Origin: Leuctra nigra
Lineage: Eukaryota > Arthropoda > Insecta > Plecoptera > Leuctridae
Direction: 5' to 3'
NCBI GenBank assembly: GCA_934045905.1
Contig: OW203768.1
Span: forward strand, 2,260,316 to 2,324,315
DNA: 64,000 bases
Part shown: in pieces, positions 8,622-18,408 of the stretch
Layout of the letters: the number at the start of each line of letters is the position of its first letter
Numbering within the stretch: the first letter of the stretch is position 1
Position numbers and translations under genes: made by a program
The notes under the pieces: model-generated
The model's database searches: none
What the model was told of the DNA's origin: nothing
Seen by the model: only the letters and a program-made list of their open reading frames with translations

Positions 8622-11507
8622 TTATTGGTGTTGGAAAATTATCAGCCTTGATAGAGACTTCCGCACATTTTCTCCAATAGCCCTCTCTGAAATTTTTTTA
8701 CACTCGTGGTGCAGCCGAATCTTCATGTAACATGAAGCCACAGTCTTCATTAAGTGATACAGGTGGCTGCTTTCGCCATCGGTGTCGAAGATGTGGTCCT
8801 CTAATGACGGATATAGAGGGAAGTTCCGGAACAGTAACTGTTTCATTACAGTGAGGATGACTTTCAGCTGTAGGTTGTTCGTAAGGGTCTGCTGGCTGAC
8901 CCTTGCAGCAAGCGCAATTCTCAGCTCCCTCTCGACTAGCAGGCAGATGTCAACGGTCCCATCAGATCCTTCGATAAGGCCTCCCCTGTTTTTCCGTCGT
9001 AGTAGAAATGATCTAGGGTCGATTGATATAGCTGGAATCAGTTTGTCGTCATCGAGTACAAGAGCCAGGCAACATTCCAGACACTTGATTCTTTTCCTCA
9101 CCATTCTCACTACAAAGCCACTGATGTGGTACACTATGTTTTCTGAGAATTCAGAGAGTGTACCAACATCAGGCATAGTGGCAAGCAAATCCAAGTCTAG
9201 ATCGTCATCCTCGATGTCGAAGGAGTATGAATCAGCCTGTCTTGCTGCTGCAATTTCCATCAGATCAACTGTTCGATGGTCAACAGTCGTTGTGCTTCTG
9301 GTGGCGTGTAGAATGCGGGTCATGTCTTGTGCCTCCACGTTGCCACCAGTACTTCTCACCTCGTGATGAACCAGAAGGCGTTTGTATGCCGAAACAAACT
9401 GCCTTGCTGTGGGATTGTTGTTCCAGCCGCCACGCGAACGGATTGCGCAGAAGAATAGTTCAAGATGATCTTGACTAAACTTATAGGCAAGAATGTATTT
9501 TAAAGGGGAATTTTCAGCTGCAACCAATGTATCGAAAAGAGATATGAAAGACAAACCACTTGCATAAAACCCGACAAATGGAGTTTTACGCTTTGTGGTG
9601 TACATAGGATTATTTTGTGGGTCACAGAGGTGGACGATCATTGCGAGGGCCTCTTCTATAAATGGTCTCCATATATGATAGTTATGGAGACTCATTGGTG
9701 CCTTTGTACCCCTTCCATAGGGGTTCCGTGAGTTAAGAATGTCAAAGAGGCGATCAATGGTGCGGATGAATTGGACTGTAGCCTCAGCTCCCAAGAAGCG
9801 TGCGAGCTTGAGATCAGAGCAGCAGAACTCGATCGTGTCTGCCACACTTGCACTGAGAGTTTGAGCTGCTAGGTTTACCTTCATCTTTTGTTTGTGAAAC
9901 TCAATGTGTGCTCTTCTTAACCTATTTCCTGCTCTTAACCCTTCAAGCTCTTGGAGTTTGTGGAGTTCGGTGACATATCTCCACTGTATCCGTTGTCCAT
10001 CTTTGTCGACATACGATCCTAGATGTGCCCATGTTGATCGGATGAGCTTGAGCATGTGACATATATCTAGAATCGCATGGACCCTGATGGTCGGGTCTGA
10101 TGGATGGGGGAACCAAGGCTCAGGGTCTGGCATTGTGAGGTTCGCGCCAAGAGCCGTTAGCATGGTGAAGTGGCAACTGGGGCCGTCGCATGTGAGCGAG
10201 TGCACAATCACCCCAATTTCGTGCAATCGCATCAGGCAGTCGGTTACAATGTTCGCACGTTCGTCACCAGTCAGGCTCTTAATTAAATAGTAACCAACTG
10301 GTAATTTCCAGGAACCATTTATTGCTACCACCATCATCACAAATGCCTCTGTGGCTAAAGGAATATCATCATCATCATTTGATGCACCTACATCAACGTA
10401 TCCGCGAAATTGAATTCCATCCCATTCCAGAAGTTTCCTTACTGACATTTCATCAATCATTAATGAGCAATGAACAGATTCATTTTTTTCCTTTGATAAT
10501 TTAACTTTCAAGTTCAGTGCAAAAAAAGCCTCTTGAGAAAATCCAGGTTCACCGCTGATTTGGCTGAACCAGCCTCGAATAACAGAAGGATGAGGCAAGG
10601 CCAAATCAAAAGTCTCTCGCACATATTTGTACGCTTTAGTGGAATAAAACTGAAGGGTAAGGGCAAATGCTCTTAGCTGAGGATTGTACTGTTCTCGAGT
10701 TAGCTTGCCGGTTGACTTTCGCTTCAGCATCCGTTTCATTAACTCACCAGGAGCACCAGAAAAGGATTTGGAAATCATTTCTGCAGCATTATCTGACACT
10801 AGCAAATCGCTTCTTAATTTTCTAACAATTTCAGACAAATTGTCAACTTTTTGCTTCAGACGTCTTACCTTTTGCTGGCATACCTTCAATTTCTTGCTAA
10901 TACTCCCATTCTTAATTATCGCAATCTTCAATTTCCTCTTCAGAGCCCTTGGGCTATCACTAAGTCTTTGGTCAGAGTGAAACAATTTGTGTTGGGATAT
11001 GCTTTTCAACGATGGAGAGTTCAAGGTACAAGCTGGAGCTGGGATCGTCAACGGTAACGATGGAGAGATCAAGGTACATGGGATCGTCAACGGTAACGAT
11101 GGAGAGTTCGAGGTACAAGCTGGAGCTGGGATCGTCAACGGTAACGATGGAGAGTTCGAGGTACATGGGATCGTCAACGGTAAGGATGGAGAGATCGAGG
11201 TACATGGGATCTTCAACGGTAACGATGGAGAGATCGAGGTACATGGGATCTTCAATGGTAACGATGGAGAGATCGAGGTACATGGGATCTTCAATGGTAA
11301 CGATGGAGAGATCGAGGTACATGGGATCGTCAACGGTAACGATGGAGAGTTCGAGGTACAAGCTGGAGCTGGGATCGTCAACGGTAAAGATGGAGAGTTC
11401 GAGGTACATGGGATCTTCAATGGTAACGATGGAGAGTTCGAGGTACAAGCTGGAGCTGGGAGTATAGGAGTGTGCCTTTGTTGAGGAAGAGGAACTGGAG
11501 GGTCAAT
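8622..11507 (-). CDS. THAP / P-element-type transposase, exon 3 (catalytic exon)
   Basis: This last and largest exon encodes 961 residues plus stop. The start is chosen at an acceptor TTCACAG|ATT (phase 0), matching the phase-0 donor of exon 2; upstream codons of the open frame are intronic. In the joined protein (1046 residues): 102-252 form a Pro/Ser repeat linker, about 273-318 a basic, probably coiled-coil segment (ALKRKLK...VRRLKQKVDNL), then an RNase H-like core with D437 (IDEMS), D526 (CDGPS), a GTP-domain-type DICHMLK motif (D566) and SQDHLELFF (D765, E768). A C-terminal GF-V...KCLECC and R-LSRLIIF-Q ending match the P/THAP9 family. The family cuts and pastes DNA using GTP as cofactor. 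No stop or frameshift interrupts it, so it may be active or domesticated. It ends directly beside the gag remnant, and I could not find TIRs. Confidence 0.9.
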   Translation of the reverse strand: MDPPVPLPQQRHTPILPAPACTSNSPSLPLKIPCTSNSPSLPLTIPAPACTSNSPSLPLTIPCTSISPSLPLKIPCTSISPSLPLKIPCTSISPSLPLKIPCTSISPSLPLTIPCTSNSPSLPLTIPAPACTSNSPSLPLTIPCTLISPSLPLTIPAPACTLNSPSLKSISQHKLFHSDQRLSDSPRALKRKLKIAIIKNGSISKKLKVCQQKVRRLKQKVDNLSEIVRKLRSDLLVSDNAAEMISKSFSGAPGELMKRMLKRKSTGKLTREQYNPQLRAFALTLQFYSTKAYKYVRETFDLALPHPSVIRGWFSQISGEPGFSQEAFFALNLKVKLSKEKNESVHCSLMIDEMSVRKLLEWDGIQFRGYVDVGASNDDDDIPLATEAFVMMVVAINGSWKLPVGYYLIKSLTGDERANIVTDCLMRLHEIGVIVHSLTCDGPSCHFTMLTALGANLTMPDPEPWFPHPSDPTIRVHAILDICHMLKLIRSTWAHLGSYVDKDGQRIQWRYVTELHKLQELEGLRAGNRLRRAHIEFHKQKMKVNLAAQTLSASVADTIEFCCSDLKLARFLGAEATVQFIRTIDRLFDILNSRNPYGRGTKAPMSLHNYHIWRPFIEEALAMIVHLCDPQNNPMYTTKRKTPFVGFYASGLSFISLFDTLVAAENSPLKYILAYKFSQDHLELFFCAIRSRGGWNNNPTARQFVSAYKRLLVHHEVRSTGGNVEAQDMTRILHATRSTTTVDHRTVDLMEIAAARQADSYSFDIEDDDLDLDLLATMPDVGTLSEFSENIVYHISGFVVRMVRKRIKCLECCLALVLDDDKLIPAISIDPRSFLLRRKNRGGLIEGSDGTVDICLLVERELRIALAARVSQQTLTNNLQLKVILTVMKQLLFRNFPLYPSLEDHIFDTDGESSHLYHLMKTVASCYMKIRLHHECKKISERAIGENVRKSLSRLIIFQHQ
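11012..11464 (-). repeat. in-frame coding minisatellite (39- and 48-bp units) in the transposase linker
   Basis: About 11 units, 39 or 48 bp long, are repeated head to tail; each length is a multiple of three, so the transposase frame is kept. The 39-bp unit encodes the 13-residue PCTSxSPSLPLxI; the 48-bp form has PAPACTSNSPSLPLxI. Both strands are open through much of the block, producing shadow ORFs. Unit similarity points to recent expansion by slippage or unequal exchange. The product is a proline/serine-rich, presumably flexible linker between the DNA-binding and catalytic parts. Confidence 0.95.
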
Positions 11508-12221
11508 CTGTGAAGGAAGTGAACAAAATATATAGGACATTGAAGATACAATTAAATATTTCAAACAGCAAACACAGAAAAATTATAATAATATGGGTTT
11601 GACGAATATATTTCCCGGTTTTTCAGTTCAAATCTGCTGTTCATGGTCTCTTCAGTCAGGGACAATCTTCAATATGTTTTTGAAATTATTAAAAAATAAT
11701 AAAAGTAATAATTATTACCCATTGGATAAATTATCTTCTTTCCACTCTTGTAATATGAAATAGGAACTTATGCCTTTTATTAATAATATTTACAAAATGC
11801 ATATAAATTATGTAGGTAAATCCTTGAGGTAAATATACACTTTCTCCCTTGAGTCATAATCTCCAATGTCACTATTTAAATACCTCGTTATGTACACTCG
11901 GCCAAACAAAAATTGATCGTTGAAGAAATTTGATTGACTGCTGGTCATGTTCCATGCCAATCAAAGCATGTTATTATCATTGAAATGTGAGGTCACTACT
12001 AGAGTGAGACAATGAGATCGCTTAGACTGACTTCTGATGGTATTATTAGATTTATTGAACGTTCAAGTTTTGTTTGGCCAAGTGTACCTACATTAAAAAA
12101 CATGGGAGTAACGAAATTCTTTTAATTTTGTATTATTACAAATGGTCGCAATGACATTTTTCATCACACCTATAAGTAGGTACCTACTAAGTAGGCTTTT
12201 ATAAATGCTTTAACAGTACAT

Positions 12222-12306
12222 GTACACCCACCTCCAAGTGTTCCTACCGTTTTATAAATTGTGCTCTTATGAGAAAGACAGTACCAACACTTGGAGGTGG
12301 GTGTAC
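12222..12306. repeat. perfect 21-bp-arm hairpin, 43-bp loop
   Basis: The arms 12222-12242 and 12286-12306 are perfect inverted copies (core acacccacctccaagtg). Partly matching acatgtac/gtacatgt words lie just outside. It sits in intron 2 of the transposase gene. It could be a small MITE or a precursor-like hairpin. Confidence 0.75.
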
Positions 12307-12597
12307 CTACTTAGGTACATGTTGTCCCTGGTCTTGTGCATATCAGTAAATTTAAAAAAATATATAAATAATTGTACCTATTAAAAAGCGAAGGATTTGG
12401 CTAGGATTAGTTAAAGGTAGTAAGTAATGAGCAAACCTCTAATTAATTAAAGAAGGTATATTCAATGCAAAATATTACATAGTAAACATTATAAAACACA
12501 CACATAGGTATACATTATAAAATTATTGTTTATATTGGCCAGAATTTAAATAATTATTAGCAACACCTAAGTTTAAAAATAAGTTAGTAGGTTTGTA

Positions 12598-12834
12598 TTT
12601 TTTTATTTATTTTTTGTCTGGGGCTTAACGTCGCACTGTTCTGCAGCGAGGCTAAATGCGACGGATGAATGATTATGATGATGATTGGGAGATGATGGTG
12701 AAGGTAAGGATGGAAGGTGGGAAGGAGGCGGTCGTGGCCTATACGTAGGGTACTTTCCCAGCATTTGCCTGTCGACTGAGGGAAAACCACGAAAAAACCC
12801 CAGTCAGGAAGGACGGCCGCGGGAAATCACACCT
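12598..12834 (-). repeat. tRNA-derived SINE copy (family 1)
   Basis: This reads on the minus strand as a near-identical copy of 27264-27505: a degenerate B-box region, gcggccgtccttcctgac, ccctcagtcgacaggcaaa, taggccacgaccgcctcc, an ATC/ATG-rich block, then agtgcgacgttaagcccc and an A-rich tail. It is inside intron 2 of the transposase gene, same strand. Confidence 0.8.
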
Positions 12835-13284
12835 AATTAACGGAATAAAACTTAAAGAGGGGCAACAGTCGGAAACTAAAATTTTACCATGACTTAAAAA
12901 TCAAACAAAACATTACTAAACCATACTAAACAGTACCTGAACAAAAGAAAGACATTAGATAATCTAAGGTTCCAACCAATTCAGTAGTTGTGATAATGGG
13001 TAAGAGCAGCAAATCGAAAACATGATTTTTTTCCGAAAGTATCCAAATACGTTATGCCCGGTTGTTGAATGTGCCTATAAAGATAGCGGCCGGATTTATC
13101 TGCTGAAACATATATCTTTATATTTGTCTGCTGAGATAAATCTTGCAAATTATCTCTCTGTAGGTGTACAAATATCAATCAATCTAGGCACGTCTGCATA
13201 TGACTGGTAGGTACCAAGTTGCTCTATGGGGTAAGTTTTATCACAACATAATGAATTGACTCTACCTACTTGTACCATACTTAC

Positions 13285-13468
13285 TTCAAATTGATAAAAT
13301 ATTGAAGGCACCGTTCCTTTTCTCAGTCGCACAGCGAGACCAGTACGATCAAGGTCAGAGTCTTGGAAGTGGTCCGAGCACAGGAAGGAAGACTTTGTAG
13401 GTTGCCAGTTGCACCTACCTACTGCCACTTTCCATTTTGACAGAAGTTCGGGGTTGTTCAGAGGAAAT
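13285..13468 (-). CDS. THAP-domain transposase, exon 2 (second half of THAP zinc finger)
   Basis: Exon 2 encodes the last base of Arg24 and residues 25-85. It holds the signature W45-x-P47 and C54-x2-H57 (SSFLCSDHF) and the closing TVPSIF motif at 76-81. The acceptor is TCCTACAG|A at 13468/13469 (reading the minus strand) and the donor GAA|GTAAGT at 13285/13284. With exon 1 it completes a canonical C2CH THAP domain, which in P-type transposases binds the element's own internal sites. Intron 2 (11508-13284, 1777 bp) contains a SINE copy and a hairpin. Confidence 0.9.
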
Positions 13469-13675
13469 CTGTAGGATAAAAGATGAGATGGTACAATTTG
13501 TTCTTATAACAAAAATGCCTCTATTTCACTCTATTTACCTAACAAGATAGGTAAATGGTAGGCCAGTGGGGTACAGGTAGGTATGGTATTTCATTGCCGA
13601 TTGTGTACCTAGGTACATTTTGAAACTATTAATTGTACTAGGTTTCAATGAATTTTATGAAGTCAAGTGGTAGGT

Positions 13676-13850
13676 AGAGGTTAGGTAGGTAGGTAGGAAT
13701 ACAAATTAGCAGAAATAATCTAGTTCCTACCTAGGTAGGTAGGAGGTAGAGGTTAGGTAGGTAGGTAGGTAGGTATACAAATTAGCAGAAATAATCTAGT
13801 AGCTAGGTAGGTAGGACCTTAGTATAGGTAGGTAGGTAGTTACCTACAAT
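13676..13850. repeat. (TAGG)n microsatellite with duplicated ~100-bp block
   Basis: Runs of taggtaggtagg are mixed with two copies of a block containing acaaattagcagaaataatc (13703 and 13777). All of it lies in intron 1 of the transposase gene (13469-13927). Confidence 0.85.
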
Positions 13851-13927
13851 ACAAAACAACCACTTGGAAACATGAATTTCACGAACTGATTCTAATGAGT
13901 ACCTATAGTAGTAATAAAGTAACTTAC

Positions 13928-13998
13928 CTATAATGGTGTATTCCATTTTCTGTAGAATTGTTGCCATTAAAACAGAACAAAGCCGAACAAGTCGGCAT
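13928..13998 (-). CDS. THAP-domain transposase, exon 1 (start and first half of zinc finger)
   Basis: This 71-bp coding exon is too short for ORF callers. Minus-strand ATG is at 13998-13996; the protein begins MPTCSALFCFNGNN, with zinc ligands C4 and C9 (C-x4-C), the typical N-terminus of THAP proteins. It ends at a strong donor, TATAG|GTAAGTT; the split codon AG|A gives Arg24, joining exactly to exon 2. The Met-Pro-x-Cys start and the correct phase make the start secure. The 5' UTR and promoter must lie above 14000. Confidence 0.88.
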
Positions 13999-14230
13999 GC
14001 TGTTCCTTGTTTGCTGAGTGGTTTGCTGTCATTGAATTATTTCGTTCGAAATTTAGAAAAAAATCGAACTGGCAATCAGCTGTGAAAGTCACTTGACGAC
14101 GTGGACCAATCATAAGGCTAGAAATGCTTTGACCAATCACACGCACTTTTAGGAATGTGGACTACTTCACAAGGCAGTGAAATTGCAGTAGATTACATCC
14201 GTACGGCGGTGACTTGACTTCGCTCGCAAG
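13999..14230 (-). promoter_or_regulatory. probable upstream/promoter region of the transposase gene
   Basis: Directly upstream of the THAP start codon. It contains two CCAAT-box cores in the plus orientation (gaccaatcat near 14103, gaccaatcac near 14131). No TATA box or terminal inverted repeat was identified. The assignment rests on position alone. Confidence 0.3.
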
Positions 14231-14498
14231 CTTTGAAGCGCAATCCACGTGTTATAGATCAGTGTCTCCGGCATCGCGGCTGTAAATCACCAGAGCCACG
14301 GAATGACTTGACCAGCCAATTATTAGACACAGTTGCGTTTAACCCTTCAGAAACTAGCACAGATGAGGAGAGAGGCCTCAGGGGGGAGACATTAAATTAC
14401 ATGGATGGGTTCATTTGAATTTCTATCATTTGAAATCTGATTTTGGATTTGCTTTTCGCCAAGTCTAGATTTTTTTTCATTAAAAGAACATCGCCGTC

Positions 14499-14655
14499 AT
14501 TTCTGTGGTGTGTATCGTGCACTGTTCTACAACTAGACTAATGGCGACGGATGAATGATTATGATGATGATGGTGACTAGGTCAGGATAGACGGCGTAGG
14601 AAGGAGGTGGTCTTTGCTATAGGTACTAGGGAACCTTTCAAACATGCCTCTCGAC
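14499..14655 (-). repeat. SINE family 1, diverged fragment
   Basis: It contains ggcgacggatgaatgattatgatgatgatg and, further on, aggaaggaggtggtc and cctctcgactgag in the order expected for the reverse complement of family 1. It is more diverged than the 12.6 and 27.3 kb copies. Confidence 0.65.
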
Positions 14656-15422
14656 TGAGTATTTACAGTTGTTGATAATATTGATAAAAATGTATTGATA
14701 ATGATAATGAAGAAAGGGTGAAAGAATTACATTGAGAAAAGATACAATGTAAAAATGCTTGAGTCAATGCAAGTGCATACGGTGGGGAAAATAATTCAAA
14801 TAAATAATACGTCAGAATATTTCAATCCACCTATAAACATTTGATGTCAATTCGAATTCAATCAAGAATTAAAATACGCATATTTTCAAATGTATAATTC
14901 GTACACAGTATGATATTTTTACTAGAAAATTATTATTTAGCTCACTTTTCCCATTAGAAAGAAGTCATTATAACTCATGTAGGTGTGAGCTTCAGAGGCA
15001 ACAAACACATTCACCAACGCCTCCATGAAAACATAAAACTAATAACCTAAATCATGTTGAAAAGTATTACTATTATCTACACAACAAAGATCAACGATCC
15101 AGATAAATTAGTTTGAAAATGAATCGCGCGAGGATTTAGAGAAGAGCGAAGACCAATGACATTAATCAGCGAGCAATTAAACTGGACATTCGAATATCAT
15201 TTGCAAAGCGGCTCTGTAAGCTGCGTTTCCATGGCTGCGTCTTGCGCTCGAGCACGGCGCCTTGGGGAGATCATTCGTCTGCCATCTAGCGGTCGTTTCC
15301 GACAACAGGGTCACGACTCTGTAACCCGTTTCCAATGGAAAGGAATCGGATTCTGAATTGCGCCATTTGTTTAAAAGAAACTTTTCCAATTCCGTTTCCT
15401 TTCAATTAGAAATATAGTTACA
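14656..15422. other. no gene seen
   Basis: AT-rich sequence with a slightly GC-richer patch at 15130-15350. Overlapping small frames on both strands there show no recognisable domain. Confidence 0.45.
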
Positions 15423-15566
15423 GAATAGGTGTCCTGAGATGGGATTACATAAAATGACAACTTACTTGTCGCAGCGACAATTTTCTCATTTCAATGTTAT
15501 TCACGGCCTTCTCGCTGCGACAAGTAAGTTATCATTTTATGTGATCGCACCCCTGGACACTTATTC
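15423..15566. mobile_element. 144-bp hairpin MITE
   Basis: Inverted arms run from gaataggtgtcc at the left end to ggacacttattc at the right, with a strong inner match (acttacttgtcgcagcga repeated inverted). The loop is about 30 bp. Compact size and outer inverted termini suggest a MITE; a structured RNA is an alternative. Confidence 0.7.
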
Positions 15567-16069
15567 CTGAAAAAAGTGAGAGGAAGTATGAGAATACAAC
15601 CATTGAGTGTCAATCGATATCAGCCAATAGAATCTAAGCCTGCCTGCTGGATTACAATTGGTTGATAACAATATTTTCACTATTTTCTTTCTCCCTCACT
15701 CTCACTTATTTCAATTCATAGTTGGATGGAGACATTCTAAAATCCTTCATCCAAATTTTGAGCGTGATTTTGTTCTTCCAACTCGTTTTTACCAAACAAG
15801 TACCTCTGTACCTCAGAGGTAGAAGGCCGGAAGTCTATTTTTATGATTTTGCGTTGCACTCATTTGGAATGATGTAATCATGCTCTATCAATTGCCATTT
15901 GACTGATGTCATAACAAAAAAAGCTATTAAATTATTCTCTTACACAATGACTCATGTCAACATTACAAATATCATTGGATGAAGACAGAATTACTGCGTA
16001 TTTGAGCTCACCTCACGAATCATTGAAAAGGACTTCAGGCATTCTGCTTCTAAAGTTCTGGGAGAATTC

Positions 16070-16345
16070 CACGCGCCAAACGGAGCTCTGATTGGTGGAA
16101 ACGCGTCACATGACCCAGTTCGCCGGATTCAAACGCCGCCATGGAAATACCCCTTTCGTTCCAAAACCAACCGTCACCAACATTCCGACAGCCATTGGTC
16201 AACACACCGCAATCATTCCACTGCCACCTTGATTAAACGTTCCATGTTCTCCGTGTAGTATCTAGATGGCGGATCTGCGCGATAGCCACTGCGCATCATG
16301 CAAAACACGTCGTTGACCCTCTTTCTCTCTCGCAGAAACAACGTC
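16070..16345. promoter_or_regulatory. GC-rich, promoter-like island
   Basis: A CpG-containing block with an inverted CCAAT box in ctgattggtgg (about 16090), another at gccattggtc (about 16192), and a YY1-type word agatggcgga (about 16263). No coding exon was found beside it. The promoter call is an inference from composition and motifs. Confidence 0.3.
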
Positions 16346-16482
16346 CCGTCTCGCTCTTTTTATCATCTTCGTTTTGTGTGAGATAAATCACGGTCTATTC
16401 TTAGCGAGCGTGTTAATCTGCTAAGCGCCTGGCGCCTGGGTCTTGTGAACACCTTGTCGAGAACGACGGGTGGTTTTCTGCG

Positions 16483-16484
<2 letters not shown>

Positions 16485-16515
<31 letters not shown>
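16485..16515. repeat. poly(C) tract, 31 bp
   Basis: 31 consecutive C residues, one of the longest of a set of G/C homopolymers in the window. The exact length is prone to assembly error. Confidence 0.9.
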
Positions 16516-16517
<2 letters not shown>

Positions 16518-16779
16518 CCCGGTCGCCCGTGGAGCACGAATACTGCATTAGACTCTATAGGTGCTGCATCAAGTATGTACACTGATTCTATTATTCAAAT
16601 CGACACACCAATAGCTATGGGCGTATATTTTTTTTAAATTTGATACTCTGGGTGGTGGAGGCGAGGCGAGGGCATGCCCACCTTGCCCCGTAGGGCATTT
16701 TTTGTTTTTTTGACACTTCAAAATGAGTTTTTTGAGTTTTTTTTTAGACTATACGAAAAAGTCCAAAACAAAATTATGT

Positions 16780-16852
16780 TTTCCTGACATCCAAGGGGGG
16801 AGGGGTGGGGGGGGGGGGGGGCAAGCACCCCCCTTGCCTCCCCCCCCCCCCT
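16780..16852. repeat. G-rich run followed by C-rich run
   Basis: G tracts including 15 G at 16807-16821 are followed by C tracts including 12 C at 16840-16851, separated by gcaagcacccccctt. Able to fold as a G/C hairpin or G-quadruplex. Confidence 0.7.
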
Positions 16853-17019
16853 GTGGACACCAATGCCAATAGCTCTTCGGAACATTGTCTTTTTTTAAAT
16901 TATTTTCTTTTTATCAGAGGCCGTGATCAAATGTAGGTTGCTGACATTTTTAAATTTGGAATGAAAAAGAATCGGTGTACCTAGGTTATTTGGTACTTTC
17001 ATAAAGTGATTGATCCTAG

Positions 17020-17200
17020 ATGATGCCTCTAACTGGATTTGATCTCCGGAGGTCCCAGATTCGATTCCCGTATTGTCTTTCCATCCAGAGAATATTTCGT
17101 AGTCGATAGGCAAATGATGGGAAGGTTACCTGCCAATAGGCCACGACCGCTGTCTTCACACTGTTCATCCTTATCATCATCATAAACATTCATCAATCGC
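17020..17200 (+). repeat. SINE family 1 copy with tRNA-like head
   Basis: It begins with a tRNA-type stretch (ccggaggtcccagattcgattcccg, B box at about 17066), then the family body: gataggcaaatgatgggaag, aataggccacgaccgc, and an ATC-rich block ending attcatcaatcgcc. It shows that the family is tRNA-derived. Confidence 0.75.
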
Positions 17201-18010
17201 CCTATAGCAAAAAGTTCCATTTTTTAACATATTTTCTATATTCTTCATTACCATCTTCATAGTCTATAAAGAAGGCCGTGATCATCAAGTTTAAGAAATG
17301 GAATGTTTCTGGTAACAATAAAATTCAAATAAAATATTGCCGTGGTTCTCTGCTGTGAGGCGCCACCAGCGCGTCAAGGAGAACCACATTGCGCACGCGC
17401 GCCGGTAAACAGAAAATAGTTCCCTGACGGAGTAATGTGGCTCGTAAAAGAGAGAAACAAGGCACAGATAAACAGGGGGGGGGGGGGGATAATTTATTCC
17501 GCTTAAATTTGTCTTGAATATGTGGTCAGTCGTTTGTTTGAAACATGTGTCAAAGGTAAACAACCCCCTCTGCTTGTAGTTGTGATATACATATGACTGT
17601 GAATCATTGTTGTGCATTGTTGTGGATGTCTCCCTTTGGTACTGTATAGGCATCCCGCTTTGCATGCCTGTAGTGCGGGGTGCCTAGCTTAAAACCATAA
17701 CGAGTATTTAAAAAAATGTTGAATAGAATTTTAGTATTTAAAACATTAACTTCATAAAGGTGTCATATCATAAAGGGGTTCAAAAAGCTTTATTTACAGA
17801 ATTGAAACATGCAGTTTTACTAGTTTTGGTTGGGGAACCATTCACGTTCAGGCACCTCCACCTTATTGTAAATCTCTAATTCGCAGACTACTTTTTTAAT
17901 TTTGATCTAAAATTGTAGAAAGGACTTAAATTTATAAATTCTATATTTTACATTTCGCAATTTATTTTTGTTACAAGAAAATATCATTCAGGATCTATAA
18001 GAAATATTTT
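17201..18010. other. no gene seen
   Basis: AT-rich with a 14-G tract at 17475-17488. The 17291-17665 minus-strand frame has no recognised domain and includes the poly(G) tract translated as proline, so it is not reported as a gene. Confidence 0.45.
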
Positions 18011-18201
18011 TGTGAATACATATTAAATACCAACTTCAAGATGAAAATATTTTCCTCCTCCGGGATTCAAACCCGGCTCCTCTGAATGTCCTTAACCTCC
18101 TTAGCTCAGTTGGTAGAGCACTGGACTAGACATTCAGAGGAGCCTGGTTCGAATCCCGGAGGAGGAAAATATTTTCATCTTGCAGTTGGTATTTATTCAC
18201 A
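18011..18201. mobile_element. palindromic element built around a tRNA-like sequence
   Basis: Left arm 18011-18090 and right arm 18129-18201 are inverted copies (outer tgtgaata...; inner gacattcagaggagcc), with a 38-bp centre. The right arm contains the T arm and 3' acceptor strand of the tRNA-like sequence, and the left arm holds the same parts inverted. The centre holds its 5' acceptor strand and D arm. This is a fold-back in which half a tRNA has been duplicated in inverse orientation. Confidence 0.8.
18095..18167 (+). tRNA. tRNA-like sequence, canonical 73-nt fold, anticodon AGA
   Basis: It folds as a cloverleaf: 6 of 7 acceptor pairs (A-A mismatch at the end), D stem GCTC/GAGC, anticodon stem CTGGA/TTCAG with loop CTAGACA (anticodon AGA at 18128-18130), a 5-nt variable loop and T loop TTCGAAT with one T-C mismatch in the stem. 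A box and B box are intact. AGA would be serine, yet the long serine variable arm is missing and position 37 is C, so I judge it a pseudogene or tRNA-derived promoter, not a working tRNA. Confidence 0.5.
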
Positions 18202-18408
18202 TCCACCTACCCAGCCCTAGGTCATAACGTCAAGTCATTTTTGAGAAATATTTGTTCAAAACACATGATATTTGACTTTGTCAACGTATAAGACGTAAAA
18301 CGCATCATATATACCAGGAAATGTGTGTGAAACTTGCGTTGCTTGTGTGTATTCCACAAGAACGAGCGTGTCTACAAGTTGTGTGTTTTGCCGGCAGATT
18401 GCGCAAGA

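Noticed and set aside
8600..8660. Continuation of the gypsy element into a protease domain
   Set aside because: A short stretch could be read as the start of pol, but it overlaps the conserved C-terminus of the transposase on the other strand and is too short to support.
8782..9366. Plus-strand 194-residue ORF
   Set aside because: Antisense shadow of the transposase catalytic exon, which has family motifs on the minus strand.
10987..11484. Plus-strand ORFs of 151-165 residues across the minisatellite
   Set aside because: They are shadows of the in-frame repeat in the transposase exon on the minus strand.
17291..17665. 124-residue minus-strand ORF
   Set aside because: It reads through a poly(G) tract as polyproline and has no known motif.
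18095..18167. Functional serine tRNA gene
   Set aside because: Anticodon AGA would be serine, but the long variable arm is absent, position 37 is C and the last acceptor pair is A-A.
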